Positions 7,584-15,441 of a DNA stretch of 23,704 nt are shown one piece after another. Every line of letters starts with the position of its first letter. The stretch's first letter is position 1. Made by a program: the position numbers and the translations under genes. The stretch comes from a bacterium (lineage in GTDB: Bacteria; UBA9089; JASEIO01): positions 1 through 23,704 of the forward strand of contig JASEIO010000024.1 in NCBI GenBank assembly GCA_030017475.1, read 5' to 3'. The notes under the pieces are model-generated. The model was not told the origin of the DNA and made no database searches. It was given only the letters and a program-made list of their open reading frames with translations.

Positions 7584-8738
7584 GTGGGTAAAACAAAAGG
7601 AAAGGAAGTGAAATCTTCTGAAAAGCAAGAAGATACAATAGATATAAGAGAGCTTCTTAAAATAATGGTAGATCGTGGGGCCTCTGATATCCATTTAAAG
7701 GTAGGTTCACCCCCTGTTTTACGTGTTGATGGCCGCCTTCAATATATTGACTCAGATAATTGGAGAGATCGGAGACTTTCACCAAAAGAGACAGAAATGA
7801 TAGCAAAGGGCATTATTACAAATCCAGAACAAATGGAGAAGTTTAAAAAAACCAATGAGGCAGATTTAGCCTATTCTGTATCAGGTATTGGAAGATTCCG
7901 TGTATGTGTTTTTTGTCAAAGGGGATCTATAGGAATAGTTTTACGGTTTGTTCCATTTGAAATACCAGAATTTGAAACACTAAATCTACCTGATGTAGTC
8001 TTACGCCTTGCCGAGGAGCCAAGAGGGCTGATTTTAGTCACTGGACAGGCAGGATCAGGGAAGTCAACTACTTTAGCAGCTATGATTGAGCATATAAATA
8101 GAACAAGAAGTAGTCATATAGTTACTATTGAAGATCCAATTGAGTTCTTACATAAGGACAAAAAGTCAATTATTGATCAAAGAGAGGTTGGATTGGACAC
8201 CTTGTCATTTCATGGGGCGCTACGTCATATACTTAGGCAAGATCCAGATGTTATCTTAATAGGGGAAATGAGGGACTTGGAAACTATTACCGCTGCTTTA
8301 TCTGCTGCTGAAACAGGACACCTGGTTTTATCAACCTTACATACTATTGATGCATCACAGACAATTGAACGAATCATAAATTTTTACCCCCCTCATCAAC
8401 ATAATCAAATTCGAATGCAATTATCCCTTATCCTGAAAGGTATCATTTCTATGAGACTTTTACCTGCAGCAACTGGTGGACAAGTTCCGGCAGTGGAGGT
8501 CTTGGTAGCCACAGGATTAGTAAAAAAACTTATTTTTGAAGGAAGAACAGCAGAGATTACAGATGCCATTGTCAAAGGAAAATTTTATGGAATGCAAACA
8601 TTTAATCAATCGTTAATCTCTCTTTATCAAAATGGGAAGATTACATATGACGAGGCCTTATCTGCAGCAAGCAATCCAGAAGAATTAAAGTTACATCTCT
8701 CAGGAATCTTCGCTGGGGAAGAATCCTCTGCCTTTTAA
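7584..8738 (+). CDS. pilT: PilT-like type IV pilus retraction ATPase
   Basis: The 384-residue protein belongs to the PilT/PilU branch of secretion ATPases, hexamers that power pilus retraction at the cytoplasmic membrane. The N-terminal PAS-like half has MVDRGASDIHLKVGSPPVLRVDG. The ATPase core has the Walker A GQAGSGKST, the Asp box IVTIEDPIEF, the Walker B DVILIGEMRD and the His box GHLVLSTLHT. The usual Walker A in this family reads GPTGSGKST, so the QA pair is a variant. The late segment VKKLIFEGRTAEITDAI replaces the usual AIRNLIREGK-type motif but keeps its place, leaving PilT versus PilU open. GTG 7584 follows an AAGGAGG site overlapping the rplQ stop. No other pilus gene is present. 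Confidence 0.9.
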   Translation: MGKTKGKEVKSSEKQEDTIDIRELLKIMVDRGASDIHLKVGSPPVLRVDGRLQYIDSDNWRDRRLSPKETEMIAKGIITNPEQMEKFKKTNEADLAYSVSGIGRFRVCVFCQRGSIGIVLRFVPFEIPEFETLNLPDVVLRLAEEPRGLILVTGQAGSGKSTTLAAMIEHINRTRSSHIVTIEDPIEFLHKDKKSIIDQREVGLDTLSFHGALRHILRQDPDVILIGEMRDLETITAALSAAETGHLVLSTLHTIDASQTIERIINFYPPHQHNQIRMQLSLILKGIISMRLLPAATGGQVPAVEVLVATGLVKKLIFEGRTAEITDAIVKGKFYGMQTFNQSLISLYQNGKITYDEALSAASNPEELKLHLSGIFAGEESSAF

Positions 8739-8798
8739 CCACAGATATCACAGATTGCTCAAAGTTATAAAATACGTAAATCTGTGAAGTCTGTGGTT
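8737..8798. repeat. 20-bp imperfect inverted repeat of the AACCACAGA...CACAGATT type
   Basis: The arms are 8737-8756 (AACCACAGATATCACAGATT) and 8779-8798, whose reverse complement is AACCACAGACTTCACAGATT. They match at 18 of 20 positions across a 22-nt loop. The first arm begins inside the pilT stop codon. An RNA hairpin could form and may end or attenuate the long ribosomal-pilT transcript; the trailing sequence is AU-rich, but no proper U-run follows. A related single copy lies at 23315-23334, so this is a dispersed element. Similar CCACAGA/CACAGA repeats are widespread in environmental bacterial genomes, from general knowledge. Confidence 0.8.
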
Positions 8799-8841
8799 TA
8801 AATTTATTTATGTTTAGTAAAGTATAAGCGACGGATGAAAA

Positions 8842-8857
8842 CAGATGACATCATCTG
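8842..8857. repeat. Short near-palindrome upstream of the radical SAM gene
   Basis: CAGATGA and TCATCTG (7 bp each) are separated by two bases within the 146-nt gap between pilT and the radical SAM gene. The loop is too small for a stable RNA hairpin of full length. An operator-like site for a dimeric protein, or chance, are both possible. It lies 27 nt before the ATG at 8885. Confidence 0.35.
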
Positions 8858-8884
8858 ACTTCTGTAAATATTTGTGGCTAAGAG

Positions 8885-10468
8885 ATGAGTTGGAGATTAA
8901 GGAATAGGTTTAAGAGATTATTATCCTATGAAAAAGGGACTATTTGCAAAAGGCATACCGTAGATTTAAGAGTTGCTTTAGTTTATCCAAATACGTATTT
9001 CGTTGGAATGTCCAACCTTGGATTTCAAGTAATCTATAGATTATTGAATGAGAGAAAAGACACCCTTTGTGAAAGGACATTTCTTCCAGAACCGGAAGAT
9101 ATGGCGGAATTTATCCGCACAAAGACCCCACTTTTTACTTTAGAATCCTTTACCCCTTTACGGGAGTTTGATATTATCGCAATCTCTATCTGTTTTGAAC
9201 TTGATTGTTTGAATATATTAAAGATATTTGAGCTCTCTCGTATCCCCATTAGGGGAAAAGAGAGGGATGATACTTACCCATTGGTGGTTGCTGGAGGTGT
9301 AATGACATGGACTAATCCCGAACCAATAGTCGATTTTATAGATGTTTTTGTTTTAGGAGAAGGGGAAGAGGTAATACAGGAGGTGCTTGACATTTATAAA
9401 GAAGAGAGGGGATCTAAAAAAGGGCTGCTTCAAAATCTATCGAAGATAGAAGGTGTCTATGTTCCTACTATATCCTGTAACTTTCCAATTAAACGGAGAT
9501 TGATCCGCTCCTTAGACAACTATCCAGTGGTCTCTTCTATCATTTCACCAAATACCGAATTTTCTAATATGTTTCTTATAGAAGTAACCAGAGGGTGTAG
9601 TTTTGGATGTAGATTTTGTTTGACTGGATTTGTATATCGTCCATTTCGATATAAAGTGATAGATTGTATTATGGATCAAGTAAAAGAGGCGCTAAGGTAT
9701 ACTCGCAGGATTGGTTTAGTAGGTGGAGCAGTTTCTATCTACCCGAAGATAGTAGATCTATGTAGTAAGATAAGATCCGCTGGTGGAGAGGTCTCTCTAT
9801 CCTCTTTACGAATTACATCTGTGACTTCAGATTTATTAAAGAATTTGCATCAGAAAACAATTACCATCGCAATAGATGGTTCATCTTTTAGACTACGTCA
9901 GATACTCAATAAGCAGATTGAAGATAAAGAGATTTTGGAAAGATTGGTTCTAATATCTGACACGAAGAGTTCTATAACGGATATAAAACTTTATCTTATG
10001 ATTGGATTGCCTGAGGAGAAGATGGAGGATATAGAGGCCTTAGTTAGGTTAATTAAAAAAATAGAATTAAAGAAAAGATTGATCCTAAGTATAAATCCAT
10101 TTATCCCTAAACCTCATACCCCTTTCCAATGGATAGGGATGGAAAGGAAGAGGGTGTTGCATGAGAGGTTGAATTATTTAAGGGGAAATCTACCAAAGGT
10201 CCATATAGTCTCTTCTTCATTAAACCGTTCCTTTATACAGGCTTGCTTAGCAAGGGGAGATAGGAGGCTCGGGGATGTATTGTACCTTGTCCACACAAAA
10301 GGTGTAAGTTTCTCCCAAGCATTTAAGGAACTTCAGGTTGACCCTCTATTTTATGCCTATAGAAGGTTCGATTATTCGGAATACCTTCCTTGGGACTATA
10401 TAGATACTGGAGTTAAAAAAGGGGTTTTAATTGAAGAGGCAAAAAAGGCACAGTACTCCTACGTGTAA
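8885..10468 (+). CDS. B12-binding domain/radical SAM protein, uncharacterised (TIGR03960-like)
   Basis: The 527-residue protein begins with a Rossmann-like, cobalamin-binding-type domain (VALVYPNTYFVGMSNLGFQV, later AISICFELDCLN and VAGGVMTWTNPEPI). A radical SAM core follows, with the 4Fe-4S motif C238-x3-C242-x2-C245 (RGCSFGCRFCLTG). The end reads YSEYLPWDYIDTGVKKG, a segment I associate with the TIGR03960 family, whose members are often fused or adjacent to a DUF2344 protein. No DUF2344 domain is attached and none is encoded nearby. The reaction and substrate are not known. No clear ribosome binding site precedes ATG 8885. It stands between pilT and yggS and may be its own unit. Confidence 0.85.
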   Translation: MSWRLRNRFKRLLSYEKGTICKRHTVDLRVALVYPNTYFVGMSNLGFQVIYRLLNERKDTLCERTFLPEPEDMAEFIRTKTPLFTLESFTPLREFDIIAISICFELDCLNILKIFELSRIPIRGKERDDTYPLVVAGGVMTWTNPEPIVDFIDVFVLGEGEEVIQEVLDIYKEERGSKKGLLQNLSKIEGVYVPTISCNFPIKRRLIRSLDNYPVVSSIISPNTEFSNMFLIEVTRGCSFGCRFCLTGFVYRPFRYKVIDCIMDQVKEALRYTRRIGLVGGAVSIYPKIVDLCSKIRSAGGEVSLSSLRITSVTSDLLKNLHQKTITIAIDGSSFRLRQILNKQIEDKEILERLVLISDTKSSITDIKLYLMIGLPEEKMEDIEALVRLIKKIELKKRLILSINPFIPKPHTPFQWIGMERKRVLHERLNYLRGNLPKVHIVSSSLNRSFIQACLARGDRRLGDVLYLVHTKGVSFSQAFKELQVDPLFYAYRRFDYSEYLPWDYIDTGVKKGVLIEEAKKAQYSYV

Positions 10469-10482
10469 TTCAGAATGTTCAA

Positions 10483-10511
10483 ATTGGATTTTTTTCTTGC
10501 AAATCCTCAAT
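10483..10511 (+). terminator. Weak bulged hairpin after the radical SAM gene
   Basis: ATTGGATTT (10483-10491) can pair with AAATCCTCAAT (10501-10511), forming nine pairs with a two-base bulge and a T-rich 9-nt loop. It lies 14 nt past the stop of the radical SAM gene. There is no U-run after the stem, so termination is doubtful. It overlaps the proposed -35 of the next gene. Confidence 0.2.
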
Positions 10512-10526
10512 AGATTATGGTAAAAT
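10497..10526 (+). promoter_or_regulatory. Candidate promoter of the yggS-proC-ileS operon
   Basis: TTGCAA at 10497-10502 and TAAAAT at 10521-10526 are separated by 18 bases, an acceptable sigma-70-type arrangement (four of six and five of six matches to consensus). The start codon of yggS is only 9 nt beyond the -10, and no ribosome binding site is visible, so the transcript could be leaderless or nearly so. The placement at the head of a long co-directional cluster supports it. Confidence 0.45.
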
Positions 10527-10535
10527 GAATGCTAT

Positions 10536-11204
10536 ATGTCTATAGAAGACAATTTACGGCTGGTCAGGAAAAGGATAGAAAAGGCGGCGTTAAAAACTAA
10601 TCGAGATCCAGCTTCCATTAAGTTAGTTGCAATAACCAAAGAGGTTACGCCTCCTGAGATTATAGAAGCGATAAACGCAGGTATAGACATTATCGGTGAG
10701 AATAAGATTCAAGAGGCAGAAAGGAAATATTCCCACATAACACATGAAGGGGTAGAATGGCACTTAGTAGGTCACTTGCAACGAAATAAAGTAAAGCGCG
10801 CTATTCGTATCTTCAATCTTATTCATTCGGTAGATAGTCTTAGATTGGCCCAGGAGATAAACCTTCGGGCTGAAGAGATAGGAAGACAGCAGCGGATACT
10901 GATTCAAGTGAATACTTCAGGGGAGGAGCAAAAGTTTGGATTTTCAGTCACAGAGGTTAAGGAAGCTGTGGAAGAGATAACTAAACTTCCTTTTATAAAG
11001 ATTGAAGGATTAATGACCATTGCACCTCTGGTAGATAATCCAGAGGAAGTAAGACCCTATTTTCGTAAGCTGGCAGAACTTGGTCGTATCTTTAAGCTAT
11101 CCATCCTATCTATGGGAATGACCAATGATTTTGAAGTAGCCATAGAAGAAGGAGCAAATATGGTTAGAATTGGAAGGGCAATATTTGGAAAGAGATTATG
11201 TTAA
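10536..11204 (+). CDS. yggS: YggS/PROSC-family pyridoxal phosphate homeostasis protein
   Basis: The 222-residue protein is a single-domain TIM barrel of the alanine-racemase-like fold. Family members bind pyridoxal 5'-phosphate without known catalysis and affect PLP and amino-acid homeostasis. The PLP lysine is expected at K35 (KLVAITKEV). Other landmarks are IGENKIQEAERKY, WHLVGHLQRNKVK, IHSVDSLRLA, NTSGEEQKFGF, GLMTIAPL, LSMGMTNDFEVAIEEGANMVRIGRAIFG. In many members the lysine motif reads AVSKTK, so AITKEV is a mild variant. It overlaps proC by seven bases. The yggS-proC-yggT order is conserved in many bacteria. Confidence 0.95.
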   Translation: MSIEDNLRLVRKRIEKAALKTNRDPASIKLVAITKEVTPPEIIEAINAGIDIIGENKIQEAERKYSHITHEGVEWHLVGHLQRNKVKRAIRIFNLIHSVDSLRLAQEINLRAEEIGRQQRILIQVNTSGEEQKFGFSVTEVKEAVEEITKLPFIKIEGLMTIAPLVDNPEEVRPYFRKLAELGRIFKLSILSMGMTNDFEVAIEEGANMVRIGRAIFGKRLC

Positions 11205-12016
11205 ATAAGAAGATATTGGTTATTGGTGCAGGTAATATGGGAGAGGCTTTAATAAAAGGAATACTTAAGGCAAGGCTTGCTGAGAAGGATATGATCTTTG
11301 CCTCGGATATTGATAAAGAAAGGCTAAGTTATATCCGAAAAGAGGTTGGGATTGAGGTTTTTGAGCGAAATAAGGAAGCTATTGAAAGGATTCCACCTGA
11401 TGTAGTTATTTTAGCTGTAAAGCCTTATCAGGTAGAGGAAGTTCTGAATGAAGTAGACAAGCTTATTACATCTCGCATATTGATTATCTCAATTGCTGCT
11501 GGAATAACTACCCGCTCTATTGAAGAAAAATTACGAGAAAAGATACCAGTAATCCGTGGTATGCCTAATGCCCCTGCACTAATTGGAAAAGGGGTATCAG
11601 GTATAACATTTGGAAAATGGGTAGAACTTCAAGATAAAGAAGTAGCAGAGGCTATATTTAGTGCTATTGGAGATGTAGTAGTAGTTGAAGAAGATCTAAT
11701 GGATGCAGTAACAGGTTTGTCTGGTTCTTCGCCAGGTTTTGTCTTTATGATTATAGAGGCATTAACTGATGCAGGAGTCGCTTTGGGTTTATCCCGTGAA
11801 ATAGCTCTACGCCTATCCTGTAAAACTGTTGAAGGCTCTGCTCGAATGGTTTTAGAAACGGGTTATCATCCAGCTATCTTGAAAGACAAGGTTACGTCCC
11901 CTGCTGGAACTACAATTGCAGGTATATACATCTTAGAAAAAAAGGGGTTAAGGGCTTCTCTAATGGAAGCAGTGGTATCTTCGGCAAAGAAATCGCATGA
12001 GTTGAGGAAGGAATAA
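11198..12016 (+). CDS. proC: Pyrroline-5-carboxylate reductase
   Basis: The 272-residue enzyme reduces 1-pyrroline-5-carboxylate to L-proline with NAD(P)H, the last step of proline synthesis. The dinucleotide-binding motif G10-A-G12-N-M-G15 is at the N-terminus. Further marks are VILAVKPYQVEEVL, RGMPNAPALIGKGVSGI, the catalytic-domain segment TGLSGSSPGFVFMIIEALTDAGV, and the C-terminal VTSPAGTTIAGIYILEKKGLR with the conserved SPAGTT loop. Length is typical. Start ATG 11198 lies within the last codons of yggS, and yggT follows after one base. Confidence 0.97.
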   Translation: MLNKKILVIGAGNMGEALIKGILKARLAEKDMIFASDIDKERLSYIRKEVGIEVFERNKEAIERIPPDVVILAVKPYQVEEVLNEVDKLITSRILIISIAAGITTRSIEEKLREKIPVIRGMPNAPALIGKGVSGITFGKWVELQDKEVAEAIFSAIGDVVVVEEDLMDAVTGLSGSSPGFVFMIIEALTDAGVALGLSREIALRLSCKTVEGSARMVLETGYHPAILKDKVTSPAGTTIAGIYILEKKGLRASLMEAVVSSAKKSHELRKE

Positions 12017-12017
12017 G

Positions 12018-12317
12018 ATGTTCATTTTTTCCCAATTGATTCATAGTTTAGCTATGGTACTGGACCTTGCATTTAAGATATATTATTTTCTGTTGTTAGC
12101 CAGGATATTTCTCTCTTGGGTAAATCCTTCCTCTTACAATCCAATTGTCCAGTTTATTTATGGAGTGACAGAGCCATTTTTAGGTATTATAAGGAGATTT
12201 ATCCCTTTAAGAATAGGGGTGTTCGATCTATCCCCCATCTTTGCCTTTTTGATTATTGCTTTCTTACAGAATTTCTTGGTAGGGGTCTTATTAAAAATGA
12301 GTATGATGATCAAATAA
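12018..12317 (+). CDS. yggT: YggT-family integral membrane protein
   Basis: The 99-residue protein has two hydrophobic segments (about residues 8-32 and 70-95) separated by a loop. The loop has the family motif LSWVNPSSYNPIVQFIYGVTEPFLGIIRRFIPL, given here as two halves: SWVNPSSYNPIVQ and TEPFLGIIRR. The C-terminal part LRIGVFDLSPIFAFLII is also typical. The molecular role is uncertain; the family has been linked to osmotic stress and, in some organisms, to cell or nucleoid organisation. ATG 12018 follows the proC stop by one base, with AAGGAA upstream. Its presence after proC is the standard arrangement. Confidence 0.9.
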   Translation: MFIFSQLIHSLAMVLDLAFKIYYFLLLARIFLSWVNPSSYNPIVQFIYGVTEPFLGIIRRFIPLRIGVFDLSPIFAFLIIAFLQNFLVGVLLKMSMMIK

Positions 12318-12337
12318 TGTTACGATGAGGGAATTCC

Positions 12338-15043
12338 GTGGATTATTCAAAGACCTTAAATTTGCCAAAGACCGATTTCCCAATGAAGGCCAATTTACCG
12401 AAACGGGAACCTGAGATACAGAAGGTGTGGGAAGAAGAGGATATCTATAATTGCTTAAGGAGGAAAAGAAAAGATGCACCAATGTATATCTTACACGATG
12501 GTCCACCTTACGCCAATGGAGATATACATATGGGCCATGCATTAAACAAGGTACTGAAAGACATTATTGTAAAATATAAATTGATGTCTGGATTTGATGC
12601 CCCGTTCCGCCCTGGGTGGGATTGTCATGGACTTCCCATCGAGTATTCAGTCTTAAAAGAGATAGGTGCAGAAACCCCTTTGAAACCCAAAGAGCTTCGG
12701 AAGGAATGCGAGAAATATGTAAGATGTTTTGTCCGTGTACAGATGGAACAATTTAAAAGATTAGGTATTTTTGGAGATTGGAAGAACCCTTATCTAACCA
12801 TTAATTCGAGCTACTCCGAAAGAACAATAGAGATGTTTGAGAAGTTGGTAACCGCAGGCTATATCTACAAGAGTGTTAAACCAGTCTACTGGTGCATTAA
12901 TTGTCAAACTGCATTAGCTGAGGCTGAGGTTGAATATATAGAAAGGACAGATCCTTCGATATGGGTTAGGTTTAAAATCAAGGATAGGCCAAGATCATTC
13001 CTCCTTATTTGGACTACAACCCCTTGGACCCTCCCAGCGAACGTAGCAATTGCAGTTCACCCGAGATATGAGTACCAAGAGATAAAGGTAGGAGAAGATA
13101 TCTTGATAATGGCTCGTGAATTAGTAGATTCTACGATGAACGAAGCCGGGATTTCTAATTATGAGGTTATAAGAGCCTTTGAAGGAGCGGAGTTAGAGGA
13201 GATTAGGTGTACTCATCCCTTTATAGAAAGAGAAGTGAAGGTTGTTTTAGGCGATTATGTAACACTGGAGCAGGGAACTGGATGTGTACATATAGCTCCA
13301 GGTCATGGAATTGAGGATTATGAGACTGGCATAACCTATAAACTTCCAGTAATCTCTCCTGTGGATGAAAGAGGAAGGTTTACTGAAGATGTGGCATTAT
13401 TCTCTGGACAAGGGGTATTTGCAGCTAATCCGGCAATTATTGAAACATTAAATTCCGCAGGATCTCTTTTTCATAATGGTGAGGTTACTCACTCCTACCC
13501 TCATTGCTGGAGGTGTAAAAAACCGATTATATTCCGTGCTACATCTCAATGGTTTATAAATTTGGAGGCAAATGATTTAAGAAAGAGGACAATGGAGGCA
13601 ATCAAGGATGTAGAATGGATTCCAGATTGGGGTGAAGAACGGCTTTCTAATATGTTAAGGAATAGATCTGACTGGTGTATATCAAGACAAAGGGTGTGGG
13701 GAGTTCCTATTCCTGCATTTTATTGTAAGTCATGTGGGGAATATTTAGTATCTCAAGATGTGATAAGAAGGGTTCGAGAGGTTATAAGAAGGGAGAGTTT
13801 AGAGGCATGGTTTGATAAAGGAGCTGAAGAGTTTACGAACGGTACTACTTGTAATAGATGTGGAGGAACTACCTTCTGTAAAGAAACAGACATATTAGAC
13901 GTATGGTTTGAATCAGGTTCTTCCTGGGCTGCGGTATTGGATAGAAAGGCCGATCTATATTTAGAAGGATCGGATCAACATAGAGGTTGGTTTCAATCAA
14001 GTCTTTTAATAGCCATAGGAGTTAAAAATGAATCTCCTTATAAGACAGTTTTGACCCATGGATTTATGTTAGATAAGGATGGACGGGCAATGCACAAATC
14101 TTTGGGAAATGTTATCTCTCCCCTAAGTATTGTTTCACGATTTGGTTCAGATGTCTTAAGACTGTTTATTGCCTCATCTGACTATCGGGATGATATAAGA
14201 TTAGGGGAGGAGATATTAAAAAGGGTCGTTGACACTTATCGAAAGATACGAAATACCTTTAGATTCATTTTAGGTAATCTGTATGATTTCAACCCTTCGC
14301 AAGATAAGGTAGAATATAATGATCTACTTCCAATCGATAAATATATTCTGCATCGGCTCCAAGAGTTAATAGAAGAGGTGAATAGGTCATACGAAAGATT
14401 TGAGTTTTATCGGGTTACAAGGCTCATTGTTAACTTTTGTATAGTAGATCTTTCCTCTTTTTACTTAGATATCTTAAAAGATAGGTTGTATACATCTTAT
14501 AGATATTCAAAGGATAGATGGTCTGCTCAAACTGTTTTATATGAAATTTTGCGTACCCTCCTCCCTATAATGGCTCCTATATTGAGTTTTACTACAGAAG
14601 AGATTTGGCAGTCGCTGCCGCCGGATTGGAAGAACGAAAAGAGTGTCTATCTAGTTGATTTCCCGCATATCAATGAAGAATATCTAAATGAGGAATTAGT
14701 CAAGGAATGGAAGGAATTGCGGAATATTAGAGAGGATGTCAATTATCATTTAGAATTAGCCCGAAGTGAAGGGATATTGAAGAGTTCATTAGAAGCCAAG
14801 GTCTTAATTTTTCCATCTAAAGATAACGTTTCGCTTTTAAGAAAATATGAAGAGGATTTGAGATCGTTATTTATTGTCTCTCAGGTTAGAATAGGTACAA
14901 CCTCTAACAAAACAGAAATCAAAGTAGAGCATGCAGATGGTAGTAAATGTAGCCGATGTTGGAACTATTCTGAAACTGTGGGGAAGAACGGTAAACATCC
15001 TGTCTTATGCTCTCGTTGTATTTCAGTAATAGAAAGGGGGTGA
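12338..15043 (+). CDS. ileS: Isoleucyl-tRNA synthetase
   Basis: The 901-residue class I synthetase charges tRNA-Ile and edits misactivated valine. The HIGH motif appears as HMGH at 64-67, after DGPPYANG. The CP1 editing domain has WTTTPWTLPANVAIAV. The KMSKS loop reads AMHKS at 584-588 (DGRAMHKSLGN), keeping the catalytic lysine K587 and serine. The C-terminal zinc finger is complete: C871, C874, C891, C894. It is the bacterial type with an intact tail, the type normally considered mupirocin-sensitive, though this cannot be decided from motifs alone. GTG 12338 follows a GAGGG site. The next gene starts 5 nt after its stop. Confidence 0.97.
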   Translation: MDYSKTLNLPKTDFPMKANLPKREPEIQKVWEEEDIYNCLRRKRKDAPMYILHDGPPYANGDIHMGHALNKVLKDIIVKYKLMSGFDAPFRPGWDCHGLPIEYSVLKEIGAETPLKPKELRKECEKYVRCFVRVQMEQFKRLGIFGDWKNPYLTINSSYSERTIEMFEKLVTAGYIYKSVKPVYWCINCQTALAEAEVEYIERTDPSIWVRFKIKDRPRSFLLIWTTTPWTLPANVAIAVHPRYEYQEIKVGEDILIMARELVDSTMNEAGISNYEVIRAFEGAELEEIRCTHPFIEREVKVVLGDYVTLEQGTGCVHIAPGHGIEDYETGITYKLPVISPVDERGRFTEDVALFSGQGVFAANPAIIETLNSAGSLFHNGEVTHSYPHCWRCKKPIIFRATSQWFINLEANDLRKRTMEAIKDVEWIPDWGEERLSNMLRNRSDWCISRQRVWGVPIPAFYCKSCGEYLVSQDVIRRVREVIRRESLEAWFDKGAEEFTNGTTCNRCGGTTFCKETDILDVWFESGSSWAAVLDRKADLYLEGSDQHRGWFQSSLLIAIGVKNESPYKTVLTHGFMLDKDGRAMHKSLGNVISPLSIVSRFGSDVLRLFIASSDYRDDIRLGEEILKRVVDTYRKIRNTFRFILGNLYDFNPSQDKVEYNDLLPIDKYILHRLQELIEEVNRSYERFEFYRVTRLIVNFCIVDLSSFYLDILKDRLYTSYRYSKDRWSAQTVLYEILRTLLPIMAPILSFTTEEIWQSLPPDWKNEKSVYLVDFPHINEEYLNEELVKEWKELRNIREDVNYHLELARSEGILKSSLEAKVLIFPSKDNVSLLRKYEEDLRSLFIVSQVRIGTTSNKTEIKVEHADGSKCSRCWNYSETVGKNGKHPVLCSRCISVIERG

Positions 15044-15048
15044 TTCAG

Positions 15049-15441
15049 ATGAATAAGGATGAGTTAGAGATGTATAGAAACAGGTTATTAAAACTAAGGG
15101 ATAGTATTACTAAGGATATGAAACATATACAAGATGATTTCCTACATTCTCCATGGAGAGAGGCAACAGGTGATCTCTCAGCATATTCTCAACATACAGC
15201 TGATATAGCCTCAGATTCATATGGACAAGAAATAGATGCTGCACTGCTTTCAGGAGAGAGTGACCTTGTTTATGAAATCAATGAGGCCATTTACAGAATA
15301 GAAAAGGGAAATTTTGGATTATGTGTAGAGTGCGGAAAGGAGATAAGCCGAGAAAGGTTAGATGCAATGCCTTACGCTAGGCTTTGTATTGAATGTAAAA
15401 AGAAGGAGGAACCTAAGAGAGATAGAGAGAAAAACTTGTGA
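15049..15441 (+). CDS. DksA/TraR-family zinc-finger regulator
   Basis: The 130-residue protein has an N-terminal predicted coiled coil (about residues 3-30). A middle segment contains TADIASDSYGQEID, the area of the acidic tip residues in DksA. The C-terminal zinc finger is C92-x2-C95 and C113-x2-C116 within YRIEKGNFGLCVECGKEI. Relatives bind RNA polymerase in the secondary channel and adjust transcription, with ppGpp in the case of DksA. An in-frame ATG at 15007 exists, but 15049 has the well-placed GGGGGTG site. It sits between ileS and lspA, the same place as in many deltaproteobacteria and candidate phyla. Whether it is DksA proper or a shorter TraR/YteA-like relative is unclear. Confidence 0.88.
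   Translation: MNKDELEMYRNRLLKLRDSITKDMKHIQDDFLHSPWREATGDLSAYSQHTADIASDSYGQEIDAALLSGESDLVYEINEAIYRIEKGNFGLCVECGKEISRERLDAMPYARLCIECKKKEEPKRDREKNL

Noticed and set aside
12116-12328. 70-residue frame overlapping yggT in another phase
   Set aside because: yggT in the main frame has family motifs; the overlapping frame has no signal and low-complexity aromatic content.
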